Origin: Clostridiales bacterium
Lineage (GTDB): Bacteria > Bacillota > Clostridia > Oscillospirales > Oscillospiraceae
Direction of reading: 5' to 3'
Length of the DNA stretch: 45,990 nucleotides
Assembly: GCA_019418625.1 (NCBI GenBank)
Contig: DYBL01000065.1
Span: 1-45,990, forward strand
The position numbers were made by a program, and so were the translations under genes. How positions within the stretch are numbered: position 1 is the stretch's first letter; each line of letters begins with the position of its first letter. The notes under the pieces were generated by a model, which worked only from the letters and a program-made list of their open reading frames with translations, ran no database searches and was not told where the DNA came from. Below are positions 39,082-45,990 of the stretch, in pieces.

Positions 39082-40143
39082 TTATTCTCTCTGCGGTGCG
39101 GTGTTTTCCTCGCCGGCTGCCGCGCGCACATCCTCCGGCAAAATCGCCATGAGCGCCTGCCGGTCCGCCTGCTCCATGGCAGCCAGGCGATTGGCCTGGC
39201 AGACCAGGATCTTTTCAAAAATATTCCGCACGCCCCGCGCATTGCCGAATGCGGTCCCGCTCCGGTTCTCCCGCCGGATCAGATCACGCACCAGTTCCTC
39301 TGCCCGGTCATCCAGCGTGTAGCATCCCTTCCGGCAAAGGCCCCGGAAGATCTCCAGCAGTTCCTGGTCGGAGTAGTCCTCAAAGTGCAAAAAGCGGTTG
39401 AATCTGGACTCCAATCCCGGATTCGAGCGGATGAACTCCTCCATCAGACCGTCATACCCCGCCGCGATCACCACCAGATCCTCCCGGTGGTCCTCCATGG
39501 CTTTGAGAATGGTGTCGATGGCCTCCTGACCGAAGTCGTTGTCTCCGCTTCCCCGCAGGGCGTATGCCTCATCGATGAACAGCACGCCGCCCAGCGCCCG
39601 CTCAACGGCCTTGGCGGTCTTCAGCGCAGTCTGTCCCACGTAGCCCGCCACCAGGCCGCTGCGGTCCACCTCCACCAGCTGTCCCTTGGACAAAATGCCC
39701 AGGCTGTGGTAGATGCGGGCCATGAGCCGGGCCACCGTGGTCTTGCCGGTGCCGGGATTGCCTGAAAACACCATGTGCAGGCTCAGCTCCGTCACCGGCA
39801 GCTGGTTTTCCCGACGCATCTGGTGGACCCGCACCAGGTTGATCAGGCTCCGTACTTCTTTTTTTACGGCCTCCAGCCCGATATATCCGTCCAGCTCCGC
39901 CAGCAGATCCTCCATCGGCTCCGGTGGGGGCACCTCCTCCTTTGCCGCTCCCTGCGCCTGGTCCGGGGCTCCGCCCTCTTGCGAAGGCGCTTTCTCGGAG
40001 GTCTTTTTTTCTTTCGATGCAGGCGCCTGCGGCTGGGGCCAGAAATCCGTACCCATCCGCCTGAGATCCCGCTCCGTCATGGAGCGGATCAGCTCCAGCT
40101 GCTGCAGGATGATCTGGTCTTTTTTGTCGTTGCTGCGCTCCAT
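39082..40143 (-). CDS. SpoVK/CbbX-type AAA ATPase
   Basis: A 353-residue ATPase. Residues 1-75 are a charged, Pro/Glu-rich linker region. The AAA domain starts at LDGYIGLEAVKKEVRSLINL; Walker A is GNPGTGKT near residue 130, Walker B is GGVLFIDEAYAL near 187, and the Arg-finger region is LESRFNRFLHFEDYS. The close relatives are CbxX/CfqX remodelling chaperones and the sporulation protein SpoVK. Its client is unknown. Only one base separates it from the Gx transporter gene, so it is in the apbE operon, an uncommon partnership. Confidence 0.88.
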   Translation of the reverse strand: MERSNDKKDQIILQQLELIRSMTERDLRRMGTDFWPQPQAPASKEKKTSEKAPSQEGGAPDQAQGAAKEEVPPPEPMEDLLAELDGYIGLEAVKKEVRSLINLVRVHQMRRENQLPVTELSLHMVFSGNPGTGKTTVARLMARIYHSLGILSKGQLVEVDRSGLVAGYVGQTALKTAKAVERALGGVLFIDEAYALRGSGDNDFGQEAIDTILKAMEDHREDLVVIAAGYDGLMEEFIRSNPGLESRFNRFLHFEDYSDQELLEIFRGLCRKGCYTLDDRAEELVRDLIRRENRSGTAFGNARGVRNIFEKILVCQANRLAAMEQADRQALMAILPEDVRAAAGEENTAPQRE

Positions 40144-40144
40144 C

Positions 40145-40663
40145 TCATCCCCTCCTCCAAAAGCCGGTGCGGTCCAGGGCGCGGAACAAGCACGCCGCCA
40201 CCAGGCCTGTAAATGCGCCGGTAAACAGGGATACCCCCAGCAAAACCGGCAGATAGTACAGCGGTGCGGTGTTTCCCAGGGTCAGTACTGCCGCCGCTAC
40301 CTGTCCGCAGTTGTGGGCCGCAGCACCGCCGACGGATACGCCGTAAACCGACAGTGCCCGCACCCGGCTCAGCAAGATCATCACCCCCATGGCTGCCAGA
40401 CCGCCCATGAGGGAAAACAGCAGGGCGTTCATGTTGCCGGCAAACAGCGCGCCCAAGGTGCACCGGGCCAGCAGGATCAAAACTGCCTGGGCCGGTCCCA
40501 GGGCGTAAAGCGCAAATACCGTCACGATGTTGGCAAGGCCCAGCTTGATGCCGGGGATAGGAATGGCCATAGTCAGGGGGAGCTGGTTTTCCGCCACGGA
40601 CAGTGCCAGCGCCAGGGTCGTCAGCACGCCGCAGAGGGTCAGCTGTTTTGTGGTCAATTTCAT
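40145..40663 (-). CDS. Gx transporter family membrane protein (heptaprenyl diphosphate synthase component I-like)
   Basis: A 172-residue protein with five or six membrane helices, opening LTLCGVLTTLALALSVAENQ, then the conserved PLTMAIPIPGIKLGLANIV and the GGLAAMGVMILLSRV segment. These match the Hpre_diP_synt_I family, now called Gx transporters, which in clostridial and Listeria-type loci accompany apbE and quinone or flavin electron-transfer genes. It follows the NusG-II gene by 12 bases. Substrate transport rather than prenyl synthesis is the current view. Confidence 0.88.
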   Translation of the reverse strand: MKLTTKQLTLCGVLTTLALALSVAENQLPLTMAIPIPGIKLGLANIVTVFALYALGPAQAVLILLARCTLGALFAGNMNALLFSLMGGLAAMGVMILLSRVRALSVYGVSVGGAAAHNCGQVAAAVLTLGNTAPLYYLPVLLGVSLFTGAFTGLVAACLFRALDRTGFWRRG

Positions 40664-40675
40664 GGATGCCGCCCC

Positions 40676-41077
40676 CTATCCGATCACCGCGTCCACGTCC
40701 GCATCTCCGCTGCCGCCCACCAGGCGGATCGTGACACGGGCAGGAAGGCACACGATGCTCTGTCCGCTGCGGGAGATGTGCCCGGTGTGGACGCAGTCCT
40801 GGGTGGGACAGTCAGACTCCTCCACCCATACCTCCGTATCCGTCAGGACGATCTTCAGCGTGTAGCCGTTGGCGCTGACGGTACGCTCAATGCGGCTGAG
40901 TCCTGTCAAAGAGGTGGTAAACTCCGCCGTGCCGTCCACAGACACCACAGCCTCCAGTTCTCCGCCGGTCCCGGTCCCCCGCCAGAGGAACCACGCGCAG
41001 GCCACTGCCAGCACCGCCACCGCCACGGCCACCACCGCGTCCGGCCAGCGGGGACACAGCTCAGGAAACGACTTCAT
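40676..41077 (-). CDS. NusG domain II-containing protein, membrane-anchored
   Basis: A 133-residue protein: one N-terminal membrane helix (about 13-33, VVAVAVAVLAVACAWFL), then an extracytoplasmic domain with ESDCPTQDCVHTGHISRSGQ, the Cys-X4-Cys motif of the NusG-II/DUF family found in flavin electron-transfer loci, and the closing CLPARVTIRL. The two Cys may form a disulfide or a metal site. It overlaps the apbE gene end by 17 bases. Confidence 0.88.
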   Translation of the reverse strand: MKSFPELCPRWPDAVVAVAVAVLAVACAWFLWRGTGTGGELEAVVSVDGTAEFTTSLTGLSRIERTVSANGYTLKIVLTDTEVWVEESDCPTQDCVHTGHISRSGQSIVCLPARVTIRLVGGSGDADVDAVIG

Positions 41078-42128
41078 ACGTATAACCGCCTCCCTCGGCA
41101 GCCTGGAAGCAGTCCTCCAGACCGGCCGTGACCGTCACCAATCCATCCTGTCCCACCAGGATCATTTCAAAGTCACATGCGCCGGAGCGCCAGAAGTCCA
41201 GCGCCTCCTCCCGTCCCATGACGAACAGCGCCGTGGAGAGCGCATCGCACATAGTACCGTTGCCCGCGTCGCTGTCAGCCACCACCGTCACAGATACCAG
41301 GCCGCTTTCGGCAGGATACCCTGTGGCGGGGTCAATGATGTGGTGATAGGTCTTGCCGTCCTGCTCAAAAAACCGCTCATAGCTGCCGGAGGTGACCGCA
41401 AAGGCGTCCGTCAGCTGCAGGATCCCTACATAGGCATTGGGGTCCGAGGGTGCATTGGGGTCCTGAATGCCCACCCGCCAGGCGGAGCCGTCAGCCTTGC
41501 TGCCCCAGGCCAGCACATTGCCGCCCAGAGAGGCCAGGGCCCTGGGGATCTCGTGCTCCTGGAAAATGGCAGCCAAGCGGTCGGAAGCGTAGCCCTTGGC
41601 AATACCCCCCAGGTCGATCTGCGTACCGGGATCCAGGCTGGCGTTTTCATAGCCGGACGAGGCGCTGGATTTTCCGGACAGATGCACATGCTCCATGCCC
41701 ACATACGTCAAAAGCGTCTCCAGCTCTTCCGGGTCCGGCACCTGATAGTGGTCGGTGGTGAAGCCCCAGGCAGATACCACCGGAGCGATGGTAATGTCAA
41801 AGGCCCCTTCCGTCAGCTCCGTATAGGTGGCCGCGGTCTGGATCAGGTCGCAAAGCGCCACTCCCACAGGGACCATCTTCCCCCCGGCGCTGTTGAGCAG
41901 ACTCACCTTGCTGGCTTCATTGGTGCGTGAGAGCAGGCTGTCCAGCCGGTAGATCTCCTCTTCTGCCGCGTTGGCGGCCCGGAACGCGTCCTCACCGTAA
42001 ACGGTCAGCACCATGGCGGTATCCATGGCAAACACTTCCCGCTGCTCCGGCTCGTCCTGGTCTTTTTCCGCGCAGCCGGCGGTCAGAACCATACCCAGCG
42101 CCAAAAACAGTGCAGCAATCCGCTTCAT
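41061..42128 (-). CDS. apbE: FAD:protein FMN transferase, ApbE, lipoprotein
   Basis: A 355-residue enzyme that attaches FMN from FAD to Thr or Ser of extracytoplasmic proteins. Residues 1-19 are a lipoprotein signal with lipobox LTAGC. The fold shows AMDTAMVLTVYG, LSRTNEASKVSLLN, DLGGIAKGYASDRL (near 190) and the closing HHIIDPATGYPAESGLVSVT with metal-binding residues. It works outside the membrane. It starts an operon of NusG-II, Gx transporter and AAA genes. A promoter lies about 50 bases before the start. The flavinylated substrate is not in the window. Confidence 0.94.
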   Translation of the reverse strand: MKRIAALFLALGMVLTAGCAEKDQDEPEQREVFAMDTAMVLTVYGEDAFRAANAAEEEIYRLDSLLSRTNEASKVSLLNSAGGKMVPVGVALCDLIQTAATYTELTEGAFDITIAPVVSAWGFTTDHYQVPDPEELETLLTYVGMEHVHLSGKSSASSGYENASLDPGTQIDLGGIAKGYASDRLAAIFQEHEIPRALASLGGNVLAWGSKADGSAWRVGIQDPNAPSDPNAYVGILQLTDAFAVTSGSYERFFEQDGKTYHHIIDPATGYPAESGLVSVTVVADSDAGNGTMCDALSTALFVMGREEALDFWRSGACDFEMILVGQDGLVTVTAGLEDCFQAAEGGGYTYEVVS

Positions 42129-42173
42129 AGAGAATTTCCTCGTATTTCTTCAGGATTTTTACATAATAGATAT

Positions 42174-42202
42174 AGTATAGCACGGGCACAGCAGCATCTC
42201 AA
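42174..42202 (-). promoter_or_regulatory. Promoter of the apbE operon
   Basis: On the minus strand TTGAGA (42197-42202), a 17-base spacer and TATACT (42174-42179), about 50 bases before the apbE ATG. Confidence 0.7.
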
Positions 42203-42239
42203 CAAAAATTCAGAGAGAACCTCCCATCCCAGGTTACCC

Positions 42240-42268
42240 TTGCAAAAGTCGAAACTATCTGCTATAAT
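42240..42268 (+). promoter_or_regulatory. Divergent promoter of the membrane protein gene
   Basis: TTGCAA (42240-42245), a 17-base spacer and TATAAT (42263-42268). It lies 40 bases from the divergent apbE promoter, so both can share regulators. Confidence 0.75.
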
Positions 42269-42343
42269 ATTTAAGAATGTCACTATCAGTCTTATTTTGA
42301 TTGACAAAACTTTGAAATGAACCCGTTGGAGGTCGTCATCGAT

Positions 42344-43108
42344 ATGCCAAAGAATCCAAACAATCAGTCCAAGCCGGTCAAGGGTACGCAAGCCATGAAC
42401 GGCGCCATGAAGTTGTTTCTGGCGGGCCTGGTAGCGGAGCTGTATCTGCTGATCATCCGCCGCTTTTATGTCACCGGCACTGCGGTGCAGATGATCGCCT
42501 GGTTCGACTATCTTTTGTACCTTGCCGCCGCAGGCGGCATTGTGTTCCTGGCCGGCCTGGTCCTGGCGGTCCTTTGGCGGAAGGATCCGAAAAAGCGTAC
42601 CGCCGCCTGGTATATCACCGGAGCAGGCGCCTTTTTGGGGGGAGCTTCCGGTCTGATCCGCCTGTTCAACGCACCGGCTGTTTCTCTTTTGACCGTCGTG
42701 GTCTTTCTGGTCATGCTGCTGGGCATCCTCTGGCAGCTCTATGACCGGGAGTGCGCCTATGCTCTCACCATTCTGGGTTTGAGCCTGGTAGTCCTGTGGG
42801 TGTGCCGCAAGGAGCTCTCCAGCATGTACTTGGGCGTATATGTGCGGGTGATCGCCGTGGCGTATATCCTGGTGCTGGCCGTTCTTGCCCTGCTGGCCCG
42901 CCGCGCCGACCAAAAGGGCGGCATACTTGGATCTTTGCGGGTGCTGCCCGCCTCTGCGGACGTGCTGCCCGTATATGTGGCCTGCGCCCTGTCCGCTGTG
43001 GCGCTTGTCATCGCCCTCATCAGTGCCGCCGCTGCTTACTATGCCATGTGGGGCCTGGGGCTGATCGTATTCGCCCTGGCAGTGTACTACACGGTCAAGC
43101 AGCTTTGA
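42344..43108 (+). CDS. Predicted membrane protein, unknown function
   Basis: A 254-residue protein with a polar N-terminus (about 20 residues) and seven or so hydrophobic segments, among them LFLAGLVAELYLLIIRRFYV, LLYLAAAGGIVFLAGLVLAV and SLLTVVVFLVMLLGILWQLY. I chose the ATG at 42344, with GGAGG 11 bases upstream, over an in-frame ATG at 42317. No family is recognised. A strong promoter and a long bidirectional terminator make it a single-gene unit. Confidence 0.8.
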   Translation: MPKNPNNQSKPVKGTQAMNGAMKLFLAGLVAELYLLIIRRFYVTGTAVQMIAWFDYLLYLAAAGGIVFLAGLVLAVLWRKDPKKRTAAWYITGAGAFLGGASGLIRLFNAPAVSLLTVVVFLVMLLGILWQLYDRECAYALTILGLSLVVLWVCRKELSSMYLGVYVRVIAVAYILVLAVLALLARRADQKGGILGSLRVLPASADVLPVYVACALSAVALVIALISAAAAYYAMWGLGLIVFALAVYYTVKQL

Positions 43109-43117
43109 TCCTGTCAG

Positions 43118-43167
43118 AACATCAAAAAAGCAGAGGCCGCAAAAGCGGCCTCTGCTTTTTTGATGTT
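43118..43167. terminator. Long bidirectional terminator
   Basis: Twenty-three bases (43118-43140) pair perfectly with 43145-43167 around AAAA, with A and T tracts in the stem. It separates the convergent membrane protein and DUF4127 genes and abuts the stop of the latter. Confidence 0.92.
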
Positions 43168-44940
43168 TCAGGGGGTATACATCTCATAAATGCCCTTGTG
43201 CTGGGAGGTGAACGCCCCCAGCTCGATGTCCATGCCGATCTCAAAGGCCCGGTCCCAGGGGAAGCGATAATTGCCCAGCAGCACGCTGCCCCAGCCGATC
43301 CGGTCGCCGCTGGGCGCCGGATCCGGCACCACAGCCATGTTGCTGGACTCCAGATTTCGGATCACCGGCTTGGTGCACTCCTCCATCTCCCGCTCCAGCA
43401 TCTGGCGGATGGCATTGCGGTCCGTGTCCGGCTGCCAGAAGTTGTCGGGATTGGCGCCCAGGTCGCTGCGGATATAGGTAAGCAGCTTGTCCCGGACGAT
43501 GTTCTTATAGCAAAAGTCCTTGAGAATGCTGTCCGCCAGCGTCCTGGCAAAGGCCCGATTCTCCGCGTCCGAGGGTCTCCCCGCCTCCAGCCGGGCATAG
43601 CGGGCCACGCCGTGGCTCAGGGCGGTACCGGTGACGATGGCCATGTCCAAAAAGCCTGCGTAGCTCAAAAAGCCGCCCAGCTCCGTATGCTCCGTGAGTA
43701 TTTCGTGGAACATGGTCCCGTAGCGGCCGTTGCCCGCGTCGATCACGATCACCGGCTGCCCCTGGATCTGACACCGGCGCAGGTCCATGGACAGCGAATT
43801 GCAGTAGTTCTGGGCCGCCGCCTCGTCCAGCGGCTGGGTCAGCACCAGGATCTGCAATTCCCCGTCGGGCGATTCCTGCAAGTCAAAAAAGTCAAAGTGT
43901 TCCGCCATGATCTCCTGGAGGGGCTTGTAATCATAGGCGCAGGCGGGCTGGTCCTCCGTGCCGCCGTAGTAGCGGACCGTGGCGGTGGCCCCATCCCAGC
44001 CCTGTTCGTCCAGGTAAAGCCGGGTGACGGCCTTGAATGCCAGATCGTCCACGCCGGAGAGCAGCGCATCTCCCTGGCGCAGGAGGCTGCGCAGGTAGGC
44101 GATCTCGTTTTTCTGGATGCTGTCTTCTTCGGAGGAATCATCGATACCGATGAGCACATGGAAATTCCCATAGCCATCGCCTGTCACCGTCTCCATCATC
44201 TGCCCGGCCAGCTCCAGCTTGCGGCTGCGGGCGCTGAGATACTCCTCCACTTCCCATTCCTCCAGGCCGAACTCGCCCAGAGACAGCTGACTTCCGTCAC
44301 TTCCAAGGCGGTAATCCGCCTCAATGTTCTCCACCGTCAGCGCCTGCCCCTCCAATACGGGCCTTCCCGCCATACCGTAGGAGCGCAGGGCATTGTAGCC
44401 GTCCAGATCCCAGTGGTCATAGCCCACGGTGGGGGCCAGGCGCATGACGCTGTCCAGCAGCCATACCTGGTTGTTCCCATCCCGGGCCAAGGTCTCCAGC
44501 AGCAAAGAGAGCAGCTCCGGCTCGGTAAGAGTAGTCCCGTCGGAGAGTGTCACCGCCTCGTGCTCCCACATGGAGCGGGAGTTGACCAGTCCGCCGGAGA
44601 GCAGCTGATCCATGGACAGGATATATCGGTCACAGCCGTTCTCCTCCTGTTCCAGTACCCACTGGTAGAGATCGGCCCGGTCCCCGTACTGGGTACCGTT
44701 TTCGTTGAGGGGCTGTCCCTGCAGACGGGTGCGGTAGTCGTCCGCCTGGGGCATCTGCAAATCATATCCCAAGGACCACGCCAGATATTGCACCCGCTCC
44801 ACATTGTCCGGCCGGTCATCCAGCGGCACATAGGCCACCACCGGACCGTTCACCTCTTCTTCCGCCGTGTACAGCGGTGTTTCCGCACAGCCGCTCAGCA
44901 GCAGACAGGCCAGCAGAGCGGCCAGGAATCGTTGTTTCAT
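43168..44940 (-). CDS. DUF4127 family lipoprotein
   Basis: A 590-residue exported lipoprotein: signal with lipobox LLSGC (Cys18), then the family hallmark VVAYVPLDDRPDNVERVQYL. Further conserved parts are CDRYILSMDQLLSGGLVNSR, RLAPTVGYDHWDLDGYNALR and VIVDAGNGRYGTMFHEIL. The family occurs in Firmicutes with no proven function; an alkaline-phosphatase-like or glycan-related role has been suggested by fold. A GGAG-type site precedes the ATG. It is flanked by strong terminators on both sides and so is monocistronic. Confidence 0.9.
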   Translation of the reverse strand: MKQRFLAALLACLLLSGCAETPLYTAEEEVNGPVVAYVPLDDRPDNVERVQYLAWSLGYDLQMPQADDYRTRLQGQPLNENGTQYGDRADLYQWVLEQEENGCDRYILSMDQLLSGGLVNSRSMWEHEAVTLSDGTTLTEPELLSLLLETLARDGNNQVWLLDSVMRLAPTVGYDHWDLDGYNALRSYGMAGRPVLEGQALTVENIEADYRLGSDGSQLSLGEFGLEEWEVEEYLSARSRKLELAGQMMETVTGDGYGNFHVLIGIDDSSEEDSIQKNEIAYLRSLLRQGDALLSGVDDLAFKAVTRLYLDEQGWDGATATVRYYGGTEDQPACAYDYKPLQEIMAEHFDFFDLQESPDGELQILVLTQPLDEAAAQNYCNSLSMDLRRCQIQGQPVIVIDAGNGRYGTMFHEILTEHTELGGFLSYAGFLDMAIVTGTALSHGVARYARLEAGRPSDAENRAFARTLADSILKDFCYKNIVRDKLLTYIRSDLGANPDNFWQPDTDRNAIRQMLEREMEECTKPVIRNLESSNMAVVPDPAPSGDRIGWGSVLLGNYRFPWDRAFEIGMDIELGAFTSQHKGIYEMYTP

Positions 44941-44955
44941 AGGACCTCTCCTTCC

Positions 44956-44990
44956 AAAAAGAGCGGAGCCTGCGGCCCCGCTCTTTTTTT
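44956..44990. terminator. Bidirectional terminator between ybaB and the DUF4127 gene
   Basis: AAAAAGAGCGG (44956-44966) pairs with CCGCTCTTTTT (44978-44988), with A and T tracts on both flanks. It ends the dnaX-ybaB transcript. Confidence 0.88.
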
Positions 44991-45012
44991 ACCGGCTGAT
45001 GCCGGCTCGTTC

Positions 45013-45381
45013 TCAAAGTCCGAACGCGCCCAGATTGAGCCCGCCGGTCACACCGGAAATGCTCTTTTCCATGGCCTCGTCCGCCTGGCGCAGCGCCTCG
45101 TTGACGGCAGAGACCACCAGGTCCTGCAGCATCTCCACATCCTCGGGGTCCACGGCCTCGGGCTTGATGGAAATGGACTGCACTTCCTTCTTGCCGTTGA
45201 CCTTGGCCTCCACCACGCCGCCGCCGACGCTGGCGGTAAAGACCTGGGCCTCCACAGCCTCCTGCGCAGCGGTCATCTGCTCTTGCATCTGCTGGATCTT
45301 CTGCTGCATCTCCGCCTGGCGCTGGGCGCCGGTAGGCCGCATACTGCCGTTGCTGAATCCACGGCGTGCACTGTAACCCAT
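45013..45381 (-). CDS. ybaB: YbaB/EbfC family nucleoid-associated protein
   Basis: A 122-residue DNA-binding protein. An N-terminal helical part with MQQKIQQMQEQMTAAQE is followed by GGGVVEAKVNGKKEVQSISI, the strand hallmark, and a C-terminal helix (DLVVSAVNEALRQADEAMEK). Dimers bind DNA as tweezers and shape the nucleoid. It follows dnaX by 31 bases, the conserved order dnaX-ybaB-recR; the usual recR is not next here, since a terminator follows. The N-terminal 20 residues form a poorly conserved tail. Confidence 0.95.
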   Translation of the reverse strand: MGYSARRGFSNGSMRPTGAQRQAEMQQKIQQMQEQMTAAQEAVEAQVFTASVGGGVVEAKVNGKKEVQSISIKPEAVDPEDVEMLQDLVVSAVNEALRQADEAMEKSISGVTGGLNLGAFGL

Positions 45382-45412
45382 AGTGATTTCTCCTTTTACT
45401 GATGATTGTTGC

Positions 45413-45990
45413 TTACTTGATCTGAATGTTATCGAACTGACTGCTGAATTTCAGCAGGTTCTGCAAATTTTCCTGGGGAGACACCTGCGGCGGCGCTCCC
45501 ACCCGGAACATGAGCCGTACGGCCCCGCCCACTGCATTGGACGCCTCTTCGGCCAGCACGCCCCGCACCCGGTCATTGTCCAGACGGCCCAGCGTGATGT
45601 CGTCCGGCGCGTAAACGGTCACGGTATCTCCTTCCAACACGCCGGTGCACATATCCAAAAATGCCCGATACATGGGAGAGAGTCTGCCCTTGCACACCTC
45701 TGCCAGGGTTCGCCACCAGGCGCCGTCGGCACCGGAAACGCGGGGCTGCCCGCCGCTCCCGGCAGGAGTCTGGGGTGTACCGGCAGCCGGCTTTGGGGTT
45801 TTCATCTCCGCAGCGGAGCGGACCGCAGGTGCCTCCTCCGGAATATCAAACACCCGGATGCCGGGCTCCTCGGGAAGAGGCGGTTCCTCCGGCAGGGGCG
45901 GCCGCTCCTCCTCTTCGGGAATCGGCTTTTCCGCCGGTTTCTGCACTTCCTTGCGGGGCTGGGGCTGCTGGGGTGCCGGCTGTGTCTGGC
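45413..45990 (-). CDS. dnaX: DNA polymerase III subunit gamma/tau, C-terminal part
   Basis: The frame is open to the window edge; 192 codons of the 3' end are present. A Pro/Glu-rich linker (about the first 85 visible residues) leads to a compact C-terminal domain: WWRTLAEVCKGRLSPMYRAF, then VTVYAPDDITLGRLDNDRVR and RLMFRVG. This is the tau part that contacts polymerase and helicase in the replisome. The AAA part lies beyond the window. Identification rests on the domain layout and on ybaB directly downstream. Confidence 0.85.
   Translation of the reverse strand, partial: QTQPAPQQPQPRKEVQKPAEKPIPEEEERPPLPEEPPLPEEPGIRVFDIPEEAPAVRSAAEMKTPKPAAGTPQTPAGSGGQPRVSGADGAWWRTLAEVCKGRLSPMYRAFLDMCTGVLEGDTVTVYAPDDITLGRLDNDRVRGVLAEEASNAVGGAVRLMFRVGAPPQVSPQENLQNLLKFSSQFDNIQIK

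Noticed and set aside
39713..41131. A 472-codon plus-strand frame across the apbE operon
   Set aside because: Shadow of four overlapping minus-strand genes, low-complexity composition.
42751..45402. An 883-codon open frame on the plus strand opposite the DUF4127 and ybaB genes
   Set aside because: It is the mirror of two well-supported minus-strand genes in GC-rich DNA, runs through strong terminators and shows no family motifs.
1..45990. CRISPR arrays, tRNA or rRNA genes
   Set aside because: No regularly spaced repeats, cloverleaf-like sequences or rRNA signatures were found on reading the intergenic stretches.

Overview
The window looks like a GC-rich, Gram-positive anaerobe of the Clostridia, most likely an Oscillospiraceae-type gut Firmicute. 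This is inferred from strong GGAGG ribosome-binding sites, a dnaX-ybaB pair, S-layer-homology and DUF4127 lipoprotein genes, a CstA transporter, a SpoVK/CbbX-like AAA ATPase, and mobile elements of clostridial type. No rRNA, tRNA or CRISPR array was seen.

Left part (1-18,300) is accessory DNA. It opens with the 3' part of a metal P-type ATPase whose phosphorylated Asp is replaced by Gly. Two small XRE regulators follow, then about 680 bases without a conventional gene that appear strongly structured as RNA; one 29-bp stem has only Watson-Crick and G-U pairs. Then comes a three-gene large serine recombinase cassette whose middle member has no catalytic domain. It is followed by a metallophosphoesterase, a DUF1016-type protein, a low-molecular-weight tyrosine phosphatase and a KilA-N protein. 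A GNAT acetyltransferase gene is next, split by a 7.5-kb integrative mobilizable element. The two gene halves lie at 9932-10233 and 17715-17882, and a 14-bp direct repeat marks the junctions. The element carries TnpV, a TetR regulator, an AT-rich ABC-2 export system, a MobA/MobL relaxase with a palindrome-rich putative oriT, an excisionase, an XRE regulator and a Tn916-type tyrosine integrase.

Middle part (18,300-34,200): an SLH-domain surface protein, a multi-pass membrane protein, and two proteins with transthyretin-like beta-sandwich repeats lie on the plus strand. Converging on them is a tight 19-gene minus-strand operon (34,153 to 21,490) for a phage head and contractile tail: terminase, portal, protease, capsid, connectors, sheath, tube, LysM hub, spike and baseplate. 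The window holds no phage integrase, replication, lysis or tail-fibre gene, and the tape-measure position holds only a 180-residue protein. It resembles a domesticated phage-like particle or gene-transfer-agent locus. A terminator-like hairpin precedes its first gene.

Right part (34,200-45,990) is core-like. It holds a short KdpD-like sensor kinase and KdpE-like regulator, a CstA-family transporter, a LysR regulator, and a minus-strand operon apbE / NusG-II-domain protein / Gx transporter / AAA ATPase that resembles flavin-based electron-transfer loci. Then come a divergent membrane protein, a DUF4127 lipoprotein, ybaB, and the 3' part of dnaX. Strong bidirectional hairpin terminators separate most units.
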